Positions 1 through 7,867 of a stretch of 64,000 nt of DNA are shown piece after piece. The stretch covers positions 45,405 to 109,404 of the forward strand of contig NZ_CANKYM010000007.1 of the NCBI RefSeq assembly GCF_947488185.1, written 5' to 3'. Each line of letters opens with the position of its first letter. Position 1 is the stretch's first letter. A model generated the notes under the pieces. It made no database searches. It was not told the DNA's origin and was given only the letters and a program-made list of their open reading frames with translations. Both the position numbers and the translations under genes were made by a program. This stretch comes from an uncultured Roseobacter sp. Its GTDB lineage: Bacteria > Pseudomonadota > Alphaproteobacteria > Rhodobacterales > Rhodobacteraceae.

Positions 1-1
1 C

Positions 2-592
2 TCGCTCGATGATCGGCGGCAATCGAGACTCTCAGAAGTCGAGGAAATTGCAAAGAGCGACCTCTCCAGAGCCTTGTCGTCGCTCGTCCGCCATCGTTTG
101 AATCTTTTGGTCAGCGGTGGGACGTCCACCGGCAAAACCACATTCGCAAGGCATCTGCTGAAATCGGTTCCGGACGACGAGAGGCTTATCACCATAGAAG
201 ACGCCTTCGAGCTTTTCCCTGGTCAGCCAAACACCGTTTGCCTGTTGTCTGAGCGGGTTCCGACATCTCAGCGTTCAACAAATGCTCTGCTACAGGCGAG
301 TTTGCGCATGCGCCCGGACCGCATCGTTGTGGGCGAGTTGCGCGGTGCTGAAGCGCTTACATATCTGGAAGCCATAAACACGGGTCACGGCGGATCGGTG
401 ACGACAATCCACGCCGAAACCGCTGAGCTGGCGATAGATCGGTTGGCGATCATGGTCTTGCAGGCCGGGACACCTTTGACCTTCGCCGAGGTACAGAGCT
501 ACATCCGACGGTCGATAGATGTCATTGTTCAGCTGGGACGCGACAGCGGTAAACGCGGCGTCTCAGAGGTCCTGGTTGTTGGGACACGCTGA
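2..592 (+). CDS. virB11: VirB11-type secretion ATPase, 5' end cut by window edge
   Basis: This is the C-terminal part of a VirB11/TrbB traffic ATPase, the hexameric cytoplasmic motor of a type IV secretion system. The frame is open back to base 2, so the gene begins outside the window; a TTG at 74 is only an internal codon. A Walker A motif (GGTSTGKTT), an acidic Walker-B-like segment (LITIEDAFEL), the arginine-rich SLRMRPDRIVVGE box and the GHGGSVTTIHA His box appear in family order. It pairs functionally with the VirD4 coupling protein and relaxase about 11 kb away. The gap between virB11 and virD4 is filled with lower-GC cargo. Family identity is clear; VirB11 versus TrbB naming is less certain. 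Confidence 0.87.
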   Translation, partial: SLDDRRQSRLSEVEEIAKSDLSRALSSLVRHRLNLLVSGGTSTGKTTFARHLLKSVPDDERLITIEDAFELFPGQPNTVCLLSERVPTSQRSTNALLQASLRMRPDRIVVGELRGAEALTYLEAINTGHGGSVTTIHAETAELAIDRLAIMVLQAGTPLTFAEVQSYIRRSIDVIVQLGRDSGKRGVSEVLVVGTR

Positions 593-824
593 CGGCCCAC
601 AGCCGACACGCTGTGTCATCGCTGCGATCGCGCCCGCATAGCAGACATTCACTGCAAAGGCGAAACGTGAGGTGGGTCGAACTCACACTTTGTCTGGCAT
701 GGTTTACGAGAAATCCCCACCCCTGAATGTGGGCTGCACAGCAGCGCCTTTTGCGGCTCCTAGATGAAACCTCGTGGTTCTTAGTTTAAGAGAAACACAC
801 GACAATGCACTGGAGAGCAGCAAA

Positions 825-2018
825 ATGAGGAATGATAGGGCAGACGTATTTTTTATAGTCGCGGCGCTCACACTGGTCATTGGCGTGCCGGTAGCGCTCT
901 TTGCCGTCTACTATTTTGCCGAAAGTGTCCAGCTTATCGCGGCCGGTGTTCTGCTTGCCCTTGTGATCGTGGCAGCATTCGGTCTGATGGTCGCGCGCTA
1001 TAAAGATCAGATCTTCGCTTATCTGTTACAAAAGCCAGCACGCTTCGCCGCCGATCTTAGCGAGCCGGCCAGCTCGGCGCTCGATAACTATGCCCAAGGA
1101 GATAGCGCAGCGGGCAAGGCGCAGCTTGAGATTTTTTTTCGTGGTATAGTTACTCATTACACATGGGTTCAGACGAGGCGTTGGATTCTAGCAGCCGCTA
1201 CAGGTCTGTTGATCGGGTTTGGTACATTGGTCGGTTCAGCACTTCTGAAACAACAGAACGACCTGATTACAAGGCAAAACTCTTTTTTTCAGGAACAGAT
1301 CGCACAACAGCAAAGGCAGCTGGAGCTTCAACAGGCGATATCAAATCAGACGATAAGAAGTGAAGCTATCCGTAGAATTTATGGCTCAGAATTTGCGGGG
1401 AACCCTCGCGTAAAAGCTGAAGCCCTTCGCTCGCTCCTCACTGTTGAACGTCTGCGCGCAGCTACAGACGAGAACTCCTTAGTCACTGGCTATATCAATC
1501 TTCATGATGCGGATTTGTCGCGGGCTTGGCTAGAGAATGCAGACCTGGAAAAAGTAAGCTGGCGCGGTAGCACGCTCGACAGAACCAATTTCAGTCTCAC
1601 AAGGCTCAGTGACGCGGTTTTCATGTTCAACCGCCTGCGTGGGGCGGCGTTTCTAAGTTCTGATCTTACCGGAGCCAATTTCGCGTTTTCTGATCTATCA
1701 AAAGCAGTACTGGCTGGTGCTAATCTGAGCAATGCCATGTTCAATCAAAGCGATCTCACCGGTGCTGACTTGAGCGGTGTCAATTTGTCAGAAACCTCAT
1801 TCTACCGAGTAAACTTATCTGGTGCTGACTTACAGGGCATAGAAGACTGGAGAAACATTGCCGGCATTGAGGAAACAAATATCTTTGGCATTCGAAACGC
1901 ACCTGAGGGCTTCATGGAGTGGGCTCTATCCAACGGTGCGATATCGGAAGAAGGGGCTCTGTCGGACCTTTGGGAACGGGGCGAAGAAGAACGCGCCGTA
2001 CAGGAGACCGTTGATTAA
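825..2018 (+). CDS. Membrane-anchored pentapeptide-repeat protein with coiled coil
   Basis: About 397 aa if started at the ATG at 825, which has a GGAGAG-like ribosome site 8 bases upstream; a GTG at 774 in frame is the alternative. Two hydrophobic segments (about residues 8-30 and 36-56) and a third at about 119-140 are followed by a Gln-rich coiled coil (about 141-174). A run of pentapeptide repeats of the A(D/N)Lxx type then fills about residues 227-345 (for example LTGADLSGVNLSE). Pentapeptide repeats form a right-handed beta-helix; the function of such membrane-bound versions is not settled. The gene is poorer in GC than the plasmid backbone, which suggests acquired cargo. I cannot assign a role. 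Confidence 0.75.
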   Translation: MRNDRADVFFIVAALTLVIGVPVALFAVYYFAESVQLIAAGVLLALVIVAAFGLMVARYKDQIFAYLLQKPARFAADLSEPASSALDNYAQGDSAAGKAQLEIFFRGIVTHYTWVQTRRWILAAATGLLIGFGTLVGSALLKQQNDLITRQNSFFQEQIAQQQRQLELQQAISNQTIRSEAIRRIYGSEFAGNPRVKAEALRSLLTVERLRAATDENSLVTGYINLHDADLSRAWLENADLEKVSWRGSTLDRTNFSLTRLSDAVFMFNRLRGAAFLSSDLTGANFAFSDLSKAVLAGANLSNAMFNQSDLTGADLSGVNLSETSFYRVNLSGADLQGIEDWRNIAGIEETNIFGIRNAPEGFMEWALSNGAISEEGALSDLWERGEEERAVQETVD

Positions 2019-2299
2019 TTACGGTGCCCAGCTTCTTTTAGGAGCCTACGCCGTAAGAAGGGCGCCACTACAATTGCCCGAGCCGGCATATAGAACTGGT
2101 CCCCCTAGCCGGTGTACTGATAGGGACGGCCCATTCCAGACCTTGAGCTCGGTGTTCGAATGCTGCGGACGCAGCCCGCTTACCGGCCATTCGCGGCGAG
2201 AGCAAAATTTTTAAGTCTACGAACTGGAAAGATGCGGCCCATAGGAGACGTTGAAAACTCAACTTTGATGCTGCGACCGCAGTCCGCATTGCGGATGGG

Positions 2300-2311
2300 G
2301 TGGATGGCTCC
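2300..2311 (+). repeat. Left subterminal inverted repeat of the IS1111-group element
   Basis: GTGGATGGCTCC lies 66 bases before the transposase start. Its reverse complement matches the right copy at 3632-3643 in 11 of 12 positions. Confidence 0.7.
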
Positions 2312-2377
2312 TGCTCCCCCGGCGTCGTAATGCGCCATACTGCAGTTGTCTATCACTGCTAGGAAAGGAGCCACCCA

Positions 2378-3397
2378 ATGCAGGTTACAACAGTCGGCCT
2401 AGATTTGGCCAAGAACATCTTTCAGGTACACGGGATCTCAGCGGACGGAACCGTCGCGTTCAATAAATCACTCAGGCGCGCACAGCTGTTGGACTTCTTC
2501 AAGAACCTTGAGCCGTGCCTCATTGGTATAGAAGCCTGTGGATCGAGCCACCACTGGGCGCGGCAATTCCAGAAGCTGGGCCATGAAGTCCGGCTGATGC
2601 CTGCCATGTATGTGAAGGCCTATGTCAAACGTGGAAAGTCTGACGCGATCGATGCAGAGGCGATCTGTGAAGCCGTCACGCGCCCTACGATGCGCTTTGT
2701 CGCGATCAAGACTGAGGAACAGCAAGGTGTCCTGTTCCTCCACCGCGCCCGAGACATGGTTGTGCGGCAGCGGACCCAGCTCAGCAACATGTTGCGCGGG
2801 CTGTTAGCCGAATTCGGGATTGTGATTGCTCAGGGAATTGGTCGAGCCGTGAAGTTTGCAAAGGCGGTGCTGGACGGCGACCTCCCGAGCATTCCCGATG
2901 TCGCCATCGATGTGTTGACGAACCTGTGCAACCAGATGGTTGCTCTGCACTTGCGTATTCTCTGGTACGACAAACGCATCCTCCTTGAAGGTCGAAGAGA
3001 CCGCCAGGTCATGCTATTGCGAACCATTCCCGGTGTTGGCCCCGTAACCGCCTCGGCGATTGTCGCGACCGCGGGCAACGGGCATCAGTTCCGCAATGGA
3101 CGAGAGTTTGCTGCTTGGCTGGGACTGACGCCTATCAACAGATCCAGCGGCGGCAAGGAACGCCTCGGGCGCATCTCAAAAATGGGAGACAGATACGTCA
3201 GACGCCTATTGGTGGCAGGCATGACGGCACGACTGAGACACATGAAGGATAATCCGGACCTCGCCGATCCATGGGCAATCGCCCTGTTGGAGCGAAAGGC
3301 TCCAAGGTTAGCAACCGTGGCCATGGCCAACAAAACCGCTCGGATCGTTTGGGCCGTCCTGACACGAAAAGAACGCTACCAAAGCCACGCAGCATAA
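2378..3397 (+). CDS. IS110-family (IS1111 group) DEDD transposase
   Basis: Full-length 339-aa transposase that catalyses site-directed movement of its element. The N-terminal RuvC-like DEDD domain shows D in VGLDLAK, E in IGIEACGSS and the paired D residues in GKSDAIDAEA. The C-terminal Transposase_20 domain has the helix-hairpin-helix IPGVGPVTA and the serine-bearing NRSSGGKERLG segment. The start ATG follows AAGGAGCC. No frameshift or stop is seen, so it may be active. In this family the enzyme works with a structured RNA encoded in the element that dictates target and donor recognition. Confidence 0.93.
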   Translation: MQVTTVGLDLAKNIFQVHGISADGTVAFNKSLRRAQLLDFFKNLEPCLIGIEACGSSHHWARQFQKLGHEVRLMPAMYVKAYVKRGKSDAIDAEAICEAVTRPTMRFVAIKTEEQQGVLFLHRARDMVVRQRTQLSNMLRGLLAEFGIVIAQGIGRAVKFAKAVLDGDLPSIPDVAIDVLTNLCNQMVALHLRILWYDKRILLEGRRDRQVMLLRTIPGVGPVTASAIVATAGNGHQFRNGREFAAWLGLTPINRSSGGKERLGRISKMGDRYVRRLLVAGMTARLRHMKDNPDLADPWAIALLERKAPRLATVAMANKTARIVWAVLTRKERYQSHAA

Positions 3398-3631
3398 ACG
3401 GACAAAAGGAACATAAGAGACGCAAGACCATTGAGATGATGGAGCCATGTCAGCCCGCCAACCAAGACACCCCGTCGAATGTCAGGGACACGAGGTTGTC
3501 CGTATTGCGGTTTGGGACTTGGTCAGCGGAAACCATCAGGGCCAGCAGCCATGTGTGCTGCGCAAACAGGCCGGACACACGACTGCATCTGACAGACGCT
3601 CGTATCAGCTCAAAAAATGTCTTGCTATGCA
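3398..3631 (+). ncRNA. Putative bridge/seek RNA region of the IS1111-group element
   Basis: This 234-base stretch lies between the transposase stop and the right inverted repeat and has no convincing ORF. IS1111-group elements are known to encode their guiding RNA on this side. Within it, a CAGC...GCTG hairpin is visible near 3548-3565. The exact RNA ends cannot be read by eye. Confidence 0.4.
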
Positions 3632-3643
3632 GGAGACATCCAC
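3632..3643 (+). repeat. Right subterminal inverted repeat of the IS1111-group element
   Basis: GGAGACATCCAC, one mismatch from the reverse complement of the left copy at 2300-2311; it closes the long non-coding right end of the element. Confidence 0.7.
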
Positions 3644-3649
3644 ACAGGA

Positions 3650-3976
3650 CTTTCGCCGCAAGTACGGCGACTAGGACAGGTCGAGTTCACAGACCGCTGA
3701 CCTGCTTGCCAACCGAAACGCAGAGTGCCCATCGATACTTTCATTGGCGACGGGCGATCAGGGAAGAGGAAGTGAACGCGCCCTTGTCGCCTTTGCATCT
3801 CGTTCGCGACGAAAAACGTGGCCGGATCAGAATGGGCAATGTTCTGGAAAATGAGATGAAGAACGGGGTGAACCAGTTTTTCCCTCGGTCAGAGCAACTC
3901 TAGTCCCCTCGGCACAGGTTCAAATCATCCTACGATTGTTGTACCATGGAACTTTATAGATTGGGAGAATCGTCAG
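3650..3976. other. Intergenic stretch, no supported gene
   Basis: About 330 bases between the IS right end and the next gene. Short open frames occur (one ends at 3903) but lack a ribosome site or a recognisable product. It could be the remnant of a gene disrupted before or by the IS insertion. Confidence 0.4.
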
Positions 3977-4858
3977 ATGCCCAAAGTCTTACTGCTAAGT
4001 TTCTTCACACTTTTGATTTTTGCTGCGCCATCTAATGCTTGGGACCCAATTAAAGATTTGACAGGTAGGCCACTGCACGAGCACTTGGAGCACGGAGCGA
4101 ACGAGCTCTCTAACCTTCCAGGTAGTCTCCAACGATGCGTGGAAGATGTGGTGCAATGCACGGAAGACCAGATTATGCGAATTCCGTACGCTTCAATCTG
4201 GCCAATCATAGAAAGATACAAAAACCATCTTTACAACAGCGCAGACGGCAGGTGGAAGCGGCTGCCATCTGACCTTGTCCGCGACGCCCAACGATACTAC
4301 CCCGAGATTGATCTTGCCAATGTTTCCTACGCTGAAAACATTGATACCCTGCATGGTCAGGCCATCACATGGCACTATAACATCTTCTTCCCGCGACGCA
4401 TTGACCTCCGCCGAGCGGCTGATCTGGAATGGATGCTGCATGAGCTTGAGCACACGGTCCAATACGAGCGACGTGGCGGGGAACAGAAGTTCCTGAGCGA
4501 ATATGTGATGAAAGCACCCGGGAAAGTTTTGGAGAGGCGGAATTTTAATGTCCACGACTACATTGACATTGAGAGAGCGGCAATCGTGAAGGGTGAACGA
4601 GTCTTTGAAGCTCTTACCGGGGAGCCCGCGAGGGCATCAAATCGGGGCAACTTTGCCTCCCAGTCGCCTAGCCGAAATGCTGGACCACAGGGCGGACAAT
4701 CCAACGCCCGCCAAAATTTCACGCAAAGGCCTCAAGCAGCAAGAATCTGTTCGACGCCATTTGGTTCATGTCCGCTTATGTTTGGACCGCCAATGGTTAG
4801 AGGTTCTCAATGCTGGTGTAGCAACGGGTTTTCAACTGCTTATGGTGTCGCGCAATAG
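3977..4858 (+). CDS. Exported metallopeptidase-like protein (DUF4157-like HELxH motif)
   Basis: A 293-aa protein with a classic Sec signal peptide (MPKVLLLSFFTLLIFAAPSNA, cleavage after about residue 21). The central MLHELEHTVQYERRG segment resembles the HExxH-type zinc motif of DUF4157/eCIS-associated domains, here as HELEH. The C-terminal part is rich in Gln, Asn, Pro and Arg and ends with a cluster of Cys residues. An exported, zinc-binding peptidase-like protein is a reasonable inference, but substrate and role are unknown. It is isolated between an IS and a defence-like region and is low in GC, consistent with cargo. The upstream AGATTGGGAGAATCG supplies a ribosome site. Confidence 0.7.
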   Translation: MPKVLLLSFFTLLIFAAPSNAWDPIKDLTGRPLHEHLEHGANELSNLPGSLQRCVEDVVQCTEDQIMRIPYASIWPIIERYKNHLYNSADGRWKRLPSDLVRDAQRYYPEIDLANVSYAENIDTLHGQAITWHYNIFFPRRIDLRRAADLEWMLHELEHTVQYERRGGEQKFLSEYVMKAPGKVLERRNFNVHDYIDIERAAIVKGERVFEALTGEPARASNRGNFASQSPSRNAGPQGGQSNARQNFTQRPQAARICSTPFGSCPLMFGPPMVRGSQCWCSNGFSTAYGVAQ

Positions 4859-5214
4859 ATATGACAAAGTTTTTAAACCGGTCTGGGGAGTGCTCCGTCA
4901 TATGGATCACTTACCGTAAAGATCTTTCCGATCGTCAGGTCTGATAACGAGGTCCATTTCAAAGCCGAGGCAAAAATTCGGTTCGAGAGCCGCGCCTCCA
5001 CTATTTAGCGAGCGAAGGGGGTCGGAATTGATTGACGATCATTTGGTAGCGATCAGCTTCCTGTTTGTTGGCCGCAAGGATCGGAGTCGTCGTATTAGCG
5101 AACCCGGCTTTTTAGGACAAAGGGCATCGCTTGGCGATGAAGACGGCCCACTGCTTCCGTTGGTCAAGGGCTGCTGATGCTACGCCGCGATCCGTAAAAG
5201 CGGACCTTAATGAT
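4859..5214. other. Intergenic stretch, no supported gene
   Basis: About 356 bases between two convergent genes. I see no convincing ORF, strong hairpin-plus-T terminator or repeat here. Confidence 0.4.
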
Positions 5215-5955
5215 TCAACCACGCTGAGCTAACACGGACTCTATCGTTGATCCATGTTTCTCAAGAAAACTCGCTTTGGCGCGATCCATTGCTGCCCGGG
5301 TTCCCTCGGTAGTTAGAGTGAATGCTTCTTTAGGAAAGATGTCAGCTTCCACAAACTCCTTCCAAAGGCGATCTCGTTCTCCATCGGACTGCAATCCGAG
5401 CAACTCGCAAAGCGAATCAAAAGGGCTACTACGACCGCAGATATGAATGAGTTCATCGTACTTTAGATCAGCACGAAGTATCACTTCACTTTGGCGAAAC
5501 TTGAAATGGAAAAGCGCGTCAGAGTTTTCTCCCTTTCGATCAAGGAAGTGGTTAGCAGCGGTTCGAAACGAGGGGTCTTCCCAAAGGGCGCGTATGTTCA
5601 GCAAAACCTCGTTTGGGCCTGGGACGTGAGAGAATATGGCGGCAATCGTACCTTCGCGTGTTGGGTCCTTAAACTCTTGTGCGAACTTTTTCTCGGAGGT
5701 CCAACTGGCCACGCCTTCTGAAAGGAAACCATTTAGGAACAAGGGTCCTAAATCCCCGCCATTTTGGGGGTTGTTTGGGATTAAGAACCTCTTTCGGTAG
5801 CATGTTTCGCTAACGGTCTGGAAATCCTCGGATAGACCAGTTTCGGCGATCGCGGACTCTAGTTCGCCGGCAATCTCCAAACGCAGGTTGGCCTCCTCTC
5901 GCCATCCTTTTTGCCATCGACCCACAGCCGAAAGGAACCTGTCACTAAACGCCAC
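5215..5955 (-). CDS. Unrecognised protein with ADP-ribosyltransferase-like motifs
   Basis: I place the start at a GTG at 5955 because AAGGAG sits 6 bases upstream; the open frame runs to 6105 but that extension is Arg/Cys-rich and has no ribosome site. The 246-aa product has an order of motifs like the R-S-E class of mono-ADP-ribosyltransferases: an Arg in CYRKRF (R54), then SWTSEKKFAQEF (S84-S87), then a strand-like EVLLNI and an SEVIL segment (E157). The fold match is inferred by eye and no family was recognised with certainty. It lies 180 bases downstream of a winged-helix nuclease-like gene on the same strand, suggesting one operon in a defence island. It could be a toxin or an effector. 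Confidence 0.6.
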   Translation of the reverse strand: MAFSDRFLSAVGRWQKGWREEANLRLEIAGELESAIAETGLSEDFQTVSETCYRKRFLIPNNPQNGGDLGPLFLNGFLSEGVASWTSEKKFAQEFKDPTREGTIAAIFSHVPGPNEVLLNIRALWEDPSFRTAANHFLDRKGENSDALFHFKFRQSEVILRADLKYDELIHICGRSSPFDSLCELLGLQSDGERDRLWKEFVEADIFPKEAFTLTTEGTRAAMDRAKASFLEKHGSTIESVLAQRG

Positions 5956-6135
5956 TTGTTTCTCCTTTTCACAATACGCGGCCCAAACTTGCCGTCCAGA
6001 CGCGGACCTCGTCGCCTCGTTGCAACCCGTCAAACCTGACTTCCGCCGCTCCGCCCAGCAAGGTTCACTTCTCCCGCACAATGACCGTTGCGCGCCAGAC
6101 GCCATAAACGTACCGGGTGTAATGCTGATGGAGCG

Positions 6136-7686
6136 TCACATCTCGTCTTCAAAAACCGAACCGAAGTCTTCCAAGGCTTCGAATTTGCGTTCCGCTTTGG
6201 TGATCGGGTGTTTGGCATAGTGCTCGTCATAGACTTTCCCCAAACCCTTGGCATTCACCTTTGTGATAAGCGCGCGGACATCCGGTCCTGCCACCAGTTT
6301 GACACTGTAGCGCTTAGTCTCGTTGGATACGGCCTCGGCAAGTTGTAGCGCCTCCTTGGTAAAACCGCCTGATGTCCAAAACTCAACGGTGAACGCCCGG
6401 TTCTGCAGCGTCTCCTGCATGCGAAAATGTCTGTTAAGGCGACGTGCCTTGGTTCGGACCCAAGCCTCCAGCTCTTCGGCATCCACCTGATGCGTCGGCG
6501 CGTAGCCTTTGCATTCAATGAGCCGGACAGTTTCTGCAGAAACACAGAACACATCAACTTCGTACCGCTCATCAGTGTCGATGAAGACCTTTTTCCCGAT
6601 ATCGATTGAGCCGCAGCCTTGCAGTGTTGCGATATGTCCAACGATCAGTTCGAACAGCGCACCGCGCAGATTGCTTGCTGCCCCTTCAATGTGACCCAAC
6701 TGATTGAAGAGGGTCTCGATGACTTCCGGGTTTTTGGCTGCAATTGCGCTGGCGTGACGAAGGGTTTCCAACAGGCCTGCCAGACCGCGCGCGACGTCGC
6801 GGCCAAAGAGAGCCGATGGTTTTGTTGCGATGATGCCGTTGGCGCGCAGTTCGTGAAAGGCATCAGGGTGGAAACCGTCGGCGATTATGACCGGAAGGAA
6901 CGGCGGCAACCGCCGCATGGCACGCGAGCTTTCGCACTTGCGCAAAAACGCTTGGGCGGTCGCTTTGTTCAGTTCACCTGTATAGACATCCGCCACGAGG
7001 AAGCCCGGCTTCGGTTTGCCATCGGCGTATCGCACCATGGGTGTCAGGTAGCTGGGCGCAACTAGGTCAAAAGCGTGGGTACCAAACTGAGGGAGCATTT
7101 GGCCGCGCTCTCGAATGGCAACTTTGTTGTAGCTCACCATTCCGAGCTTACGAGCCCAGTCGGCAACCACGTCCAAGAGGACGCGCTGGACTGTGAGCTG
7201 CGCGGCATAACCGTCAAAGTCGACTGGAAAGCTCGAATGGTGGTGGAAGGCGACAACAGGTGTCTCGCCGATCGTGAGCTCGGTCAGAAACCCAATGCCC
7301 TTTAGGCGCGAAAGGACCGCATCGCTGCCCGTCTTCTTTTTTTGCTTAAGTGGCGCGCCAGATATGATCGGGAAGAAGTCTTTTGGAATGATTCCTCCCT
7401 TCGCGATCATAGCGGCAATTGCTGGCCCGTAGGTTGGGCTGCCTTCGGTCAGGGCTTTGTAAAGCCCGTCCCAGTATCGGTGGGTGCCGAAGTGCGTCTC
7501 ATGAAAGTAGAACCGCGCGTTTTTTGGGAAGCTCAGTCCCGAAAGTGTCTTGATCGAAGAGGGTCTGCGCCTAAGCCTTTGACGAGCGGTCTCGGGTGAG
7601 AGACCCGATTCCTCGAGGTGTCGAAGGATATCCGAAGTAAGTTTTGGGCCCCCTTCTAAAAGGTATTTTGATATGTCTGCCGTCAT
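6136..7686 (-). CDS. Winged-helix plus PD-(D/E)XK nuclease-like protein
   Basis: A 516-aa protein I cannot place in a named family. Residues about 7-65 look like a winged helix-turn-helix (SDILRHLEESGLS, then ARQRLRR). The C-terminal half has a PD-(D/E)XK nuclease layout: E346 in RGALFE, D378 in YEVDVF, and E391-x-K393 in RLIECKG, followed by a helix. Residues about 200-300 (AFDLVAP, then GFLVADVYTG, then LPVIIADGF) read like a second, degenerate nuclease-type domain. It probably cuts or binds DNA in the cytoplasm. It is followed by an ART-like gene and preceded by a Gabija pair, so antiphage defence is the likely role, by context only. Confidence 0.75.
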   Translation of the reverse strand: MTADISKYLLEGGPKLTSDILRHLEESGLSPETARQRLRRRPSSIKTLSGLSFPKNARFYFHETHFGTHRYWDGLYKALTEGSPTYGPAIAAMIAKGGIIPKDFFPIISGAPLKQKKKTGSDAVLSRLKGIGFLTELTIGETPVVAFHHHSSFPVDFDGYAAQLTVQRVLLDVVADWARKLGMVSYNKVAIRERGQMLPQFGTHAFDLVAPSYLTPMVRYADGKPKPGFLVADVYTGELNKATAQAFLRKCESSRAMRRLPPFLPVIIADGFHPDAFHELRANGIIATKPSALFGRDVARGLAGLLETLRHASAIAAKNPEVIETLFNQLGHIEGAASNLRGALFELIVGHIATLQGCGSIDIGKKVFIDTDERYEVDVFCVSAETVRLIECKGYAPTHQVDAEELEAWVRTKARRLNRHFRMQETLQNRAFTVEFWTSGGFTKEALQLAEAVSNETKRYSVKLVAGPDVRALITKVNAKGLGKVYDEHYAKHPITKAERKFEALEDFGSVFEDEM

Positions 7687-7697
7687 GAAGGCTATAT

Positions 7698-7708
7698 AGT
7701 GTCACACT
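7698..7708. promoter_or_regulatory. Short dyad just upstream of the winged-helix nuclease gene
   Basis: AGTGTcACACT, two perfect 5-base arms around one base, 12 bases before the start codon at 7686. TGTCAC recurs at 7808-7813 and 7820-7825 in the same intergenic gap. It may be an operator for the gene's own winged-helix domain; this is inference. Confidence 0.3.
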
Positions 7709-7867
7709 GCGCTATTTATAAGAGAACTACATTAAGCAGCCGTGTTGTTTTTTACAGCGAAGGGCTCATTTGTTTACAATGGCTTAGCGGGAGACTCTCA
7801 AAACACCTGTCACGCACCTTGTCACACTAGATCTTGTACGACACAAGACTGACTGCTTCAAACATCG

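Larger units (their letters stand above)
2296..3649 (+). mobile_element. IS110-family, IS1111-group insertion sequence, apparently complete
   Basis: The element is bounded by subterminal inverted repeats: left GTGGATGGCTCC at 2300-2311 and right GGAGACATCCAC at 3632-3643, matching at 11 of 12 positions when one is reversed. It contains an intact DEDD transposase. The non-coding stretch after the transposase (about 235 bases) is much longer than that before it (about 65 bases), the arrangement known for the IS1111 group. The outer limits are approximate because members extend a few bases beyond the repeats and make no clear target duplication. Confidence 0.75.

Noticed and set aside
3271..3903. 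Open frame overlapping the transposase end and the IS right end
   Set aside because: It crosses the transposase, the non-coding RNA region and the inverted repeat; no start signal or family match.
5956..6105. N-terminal extension of the ART-like protein
   Set aside because: Cys/Arg-rich, no ribosome site; the GTG at 5955 has AAGGAG at good spacing.
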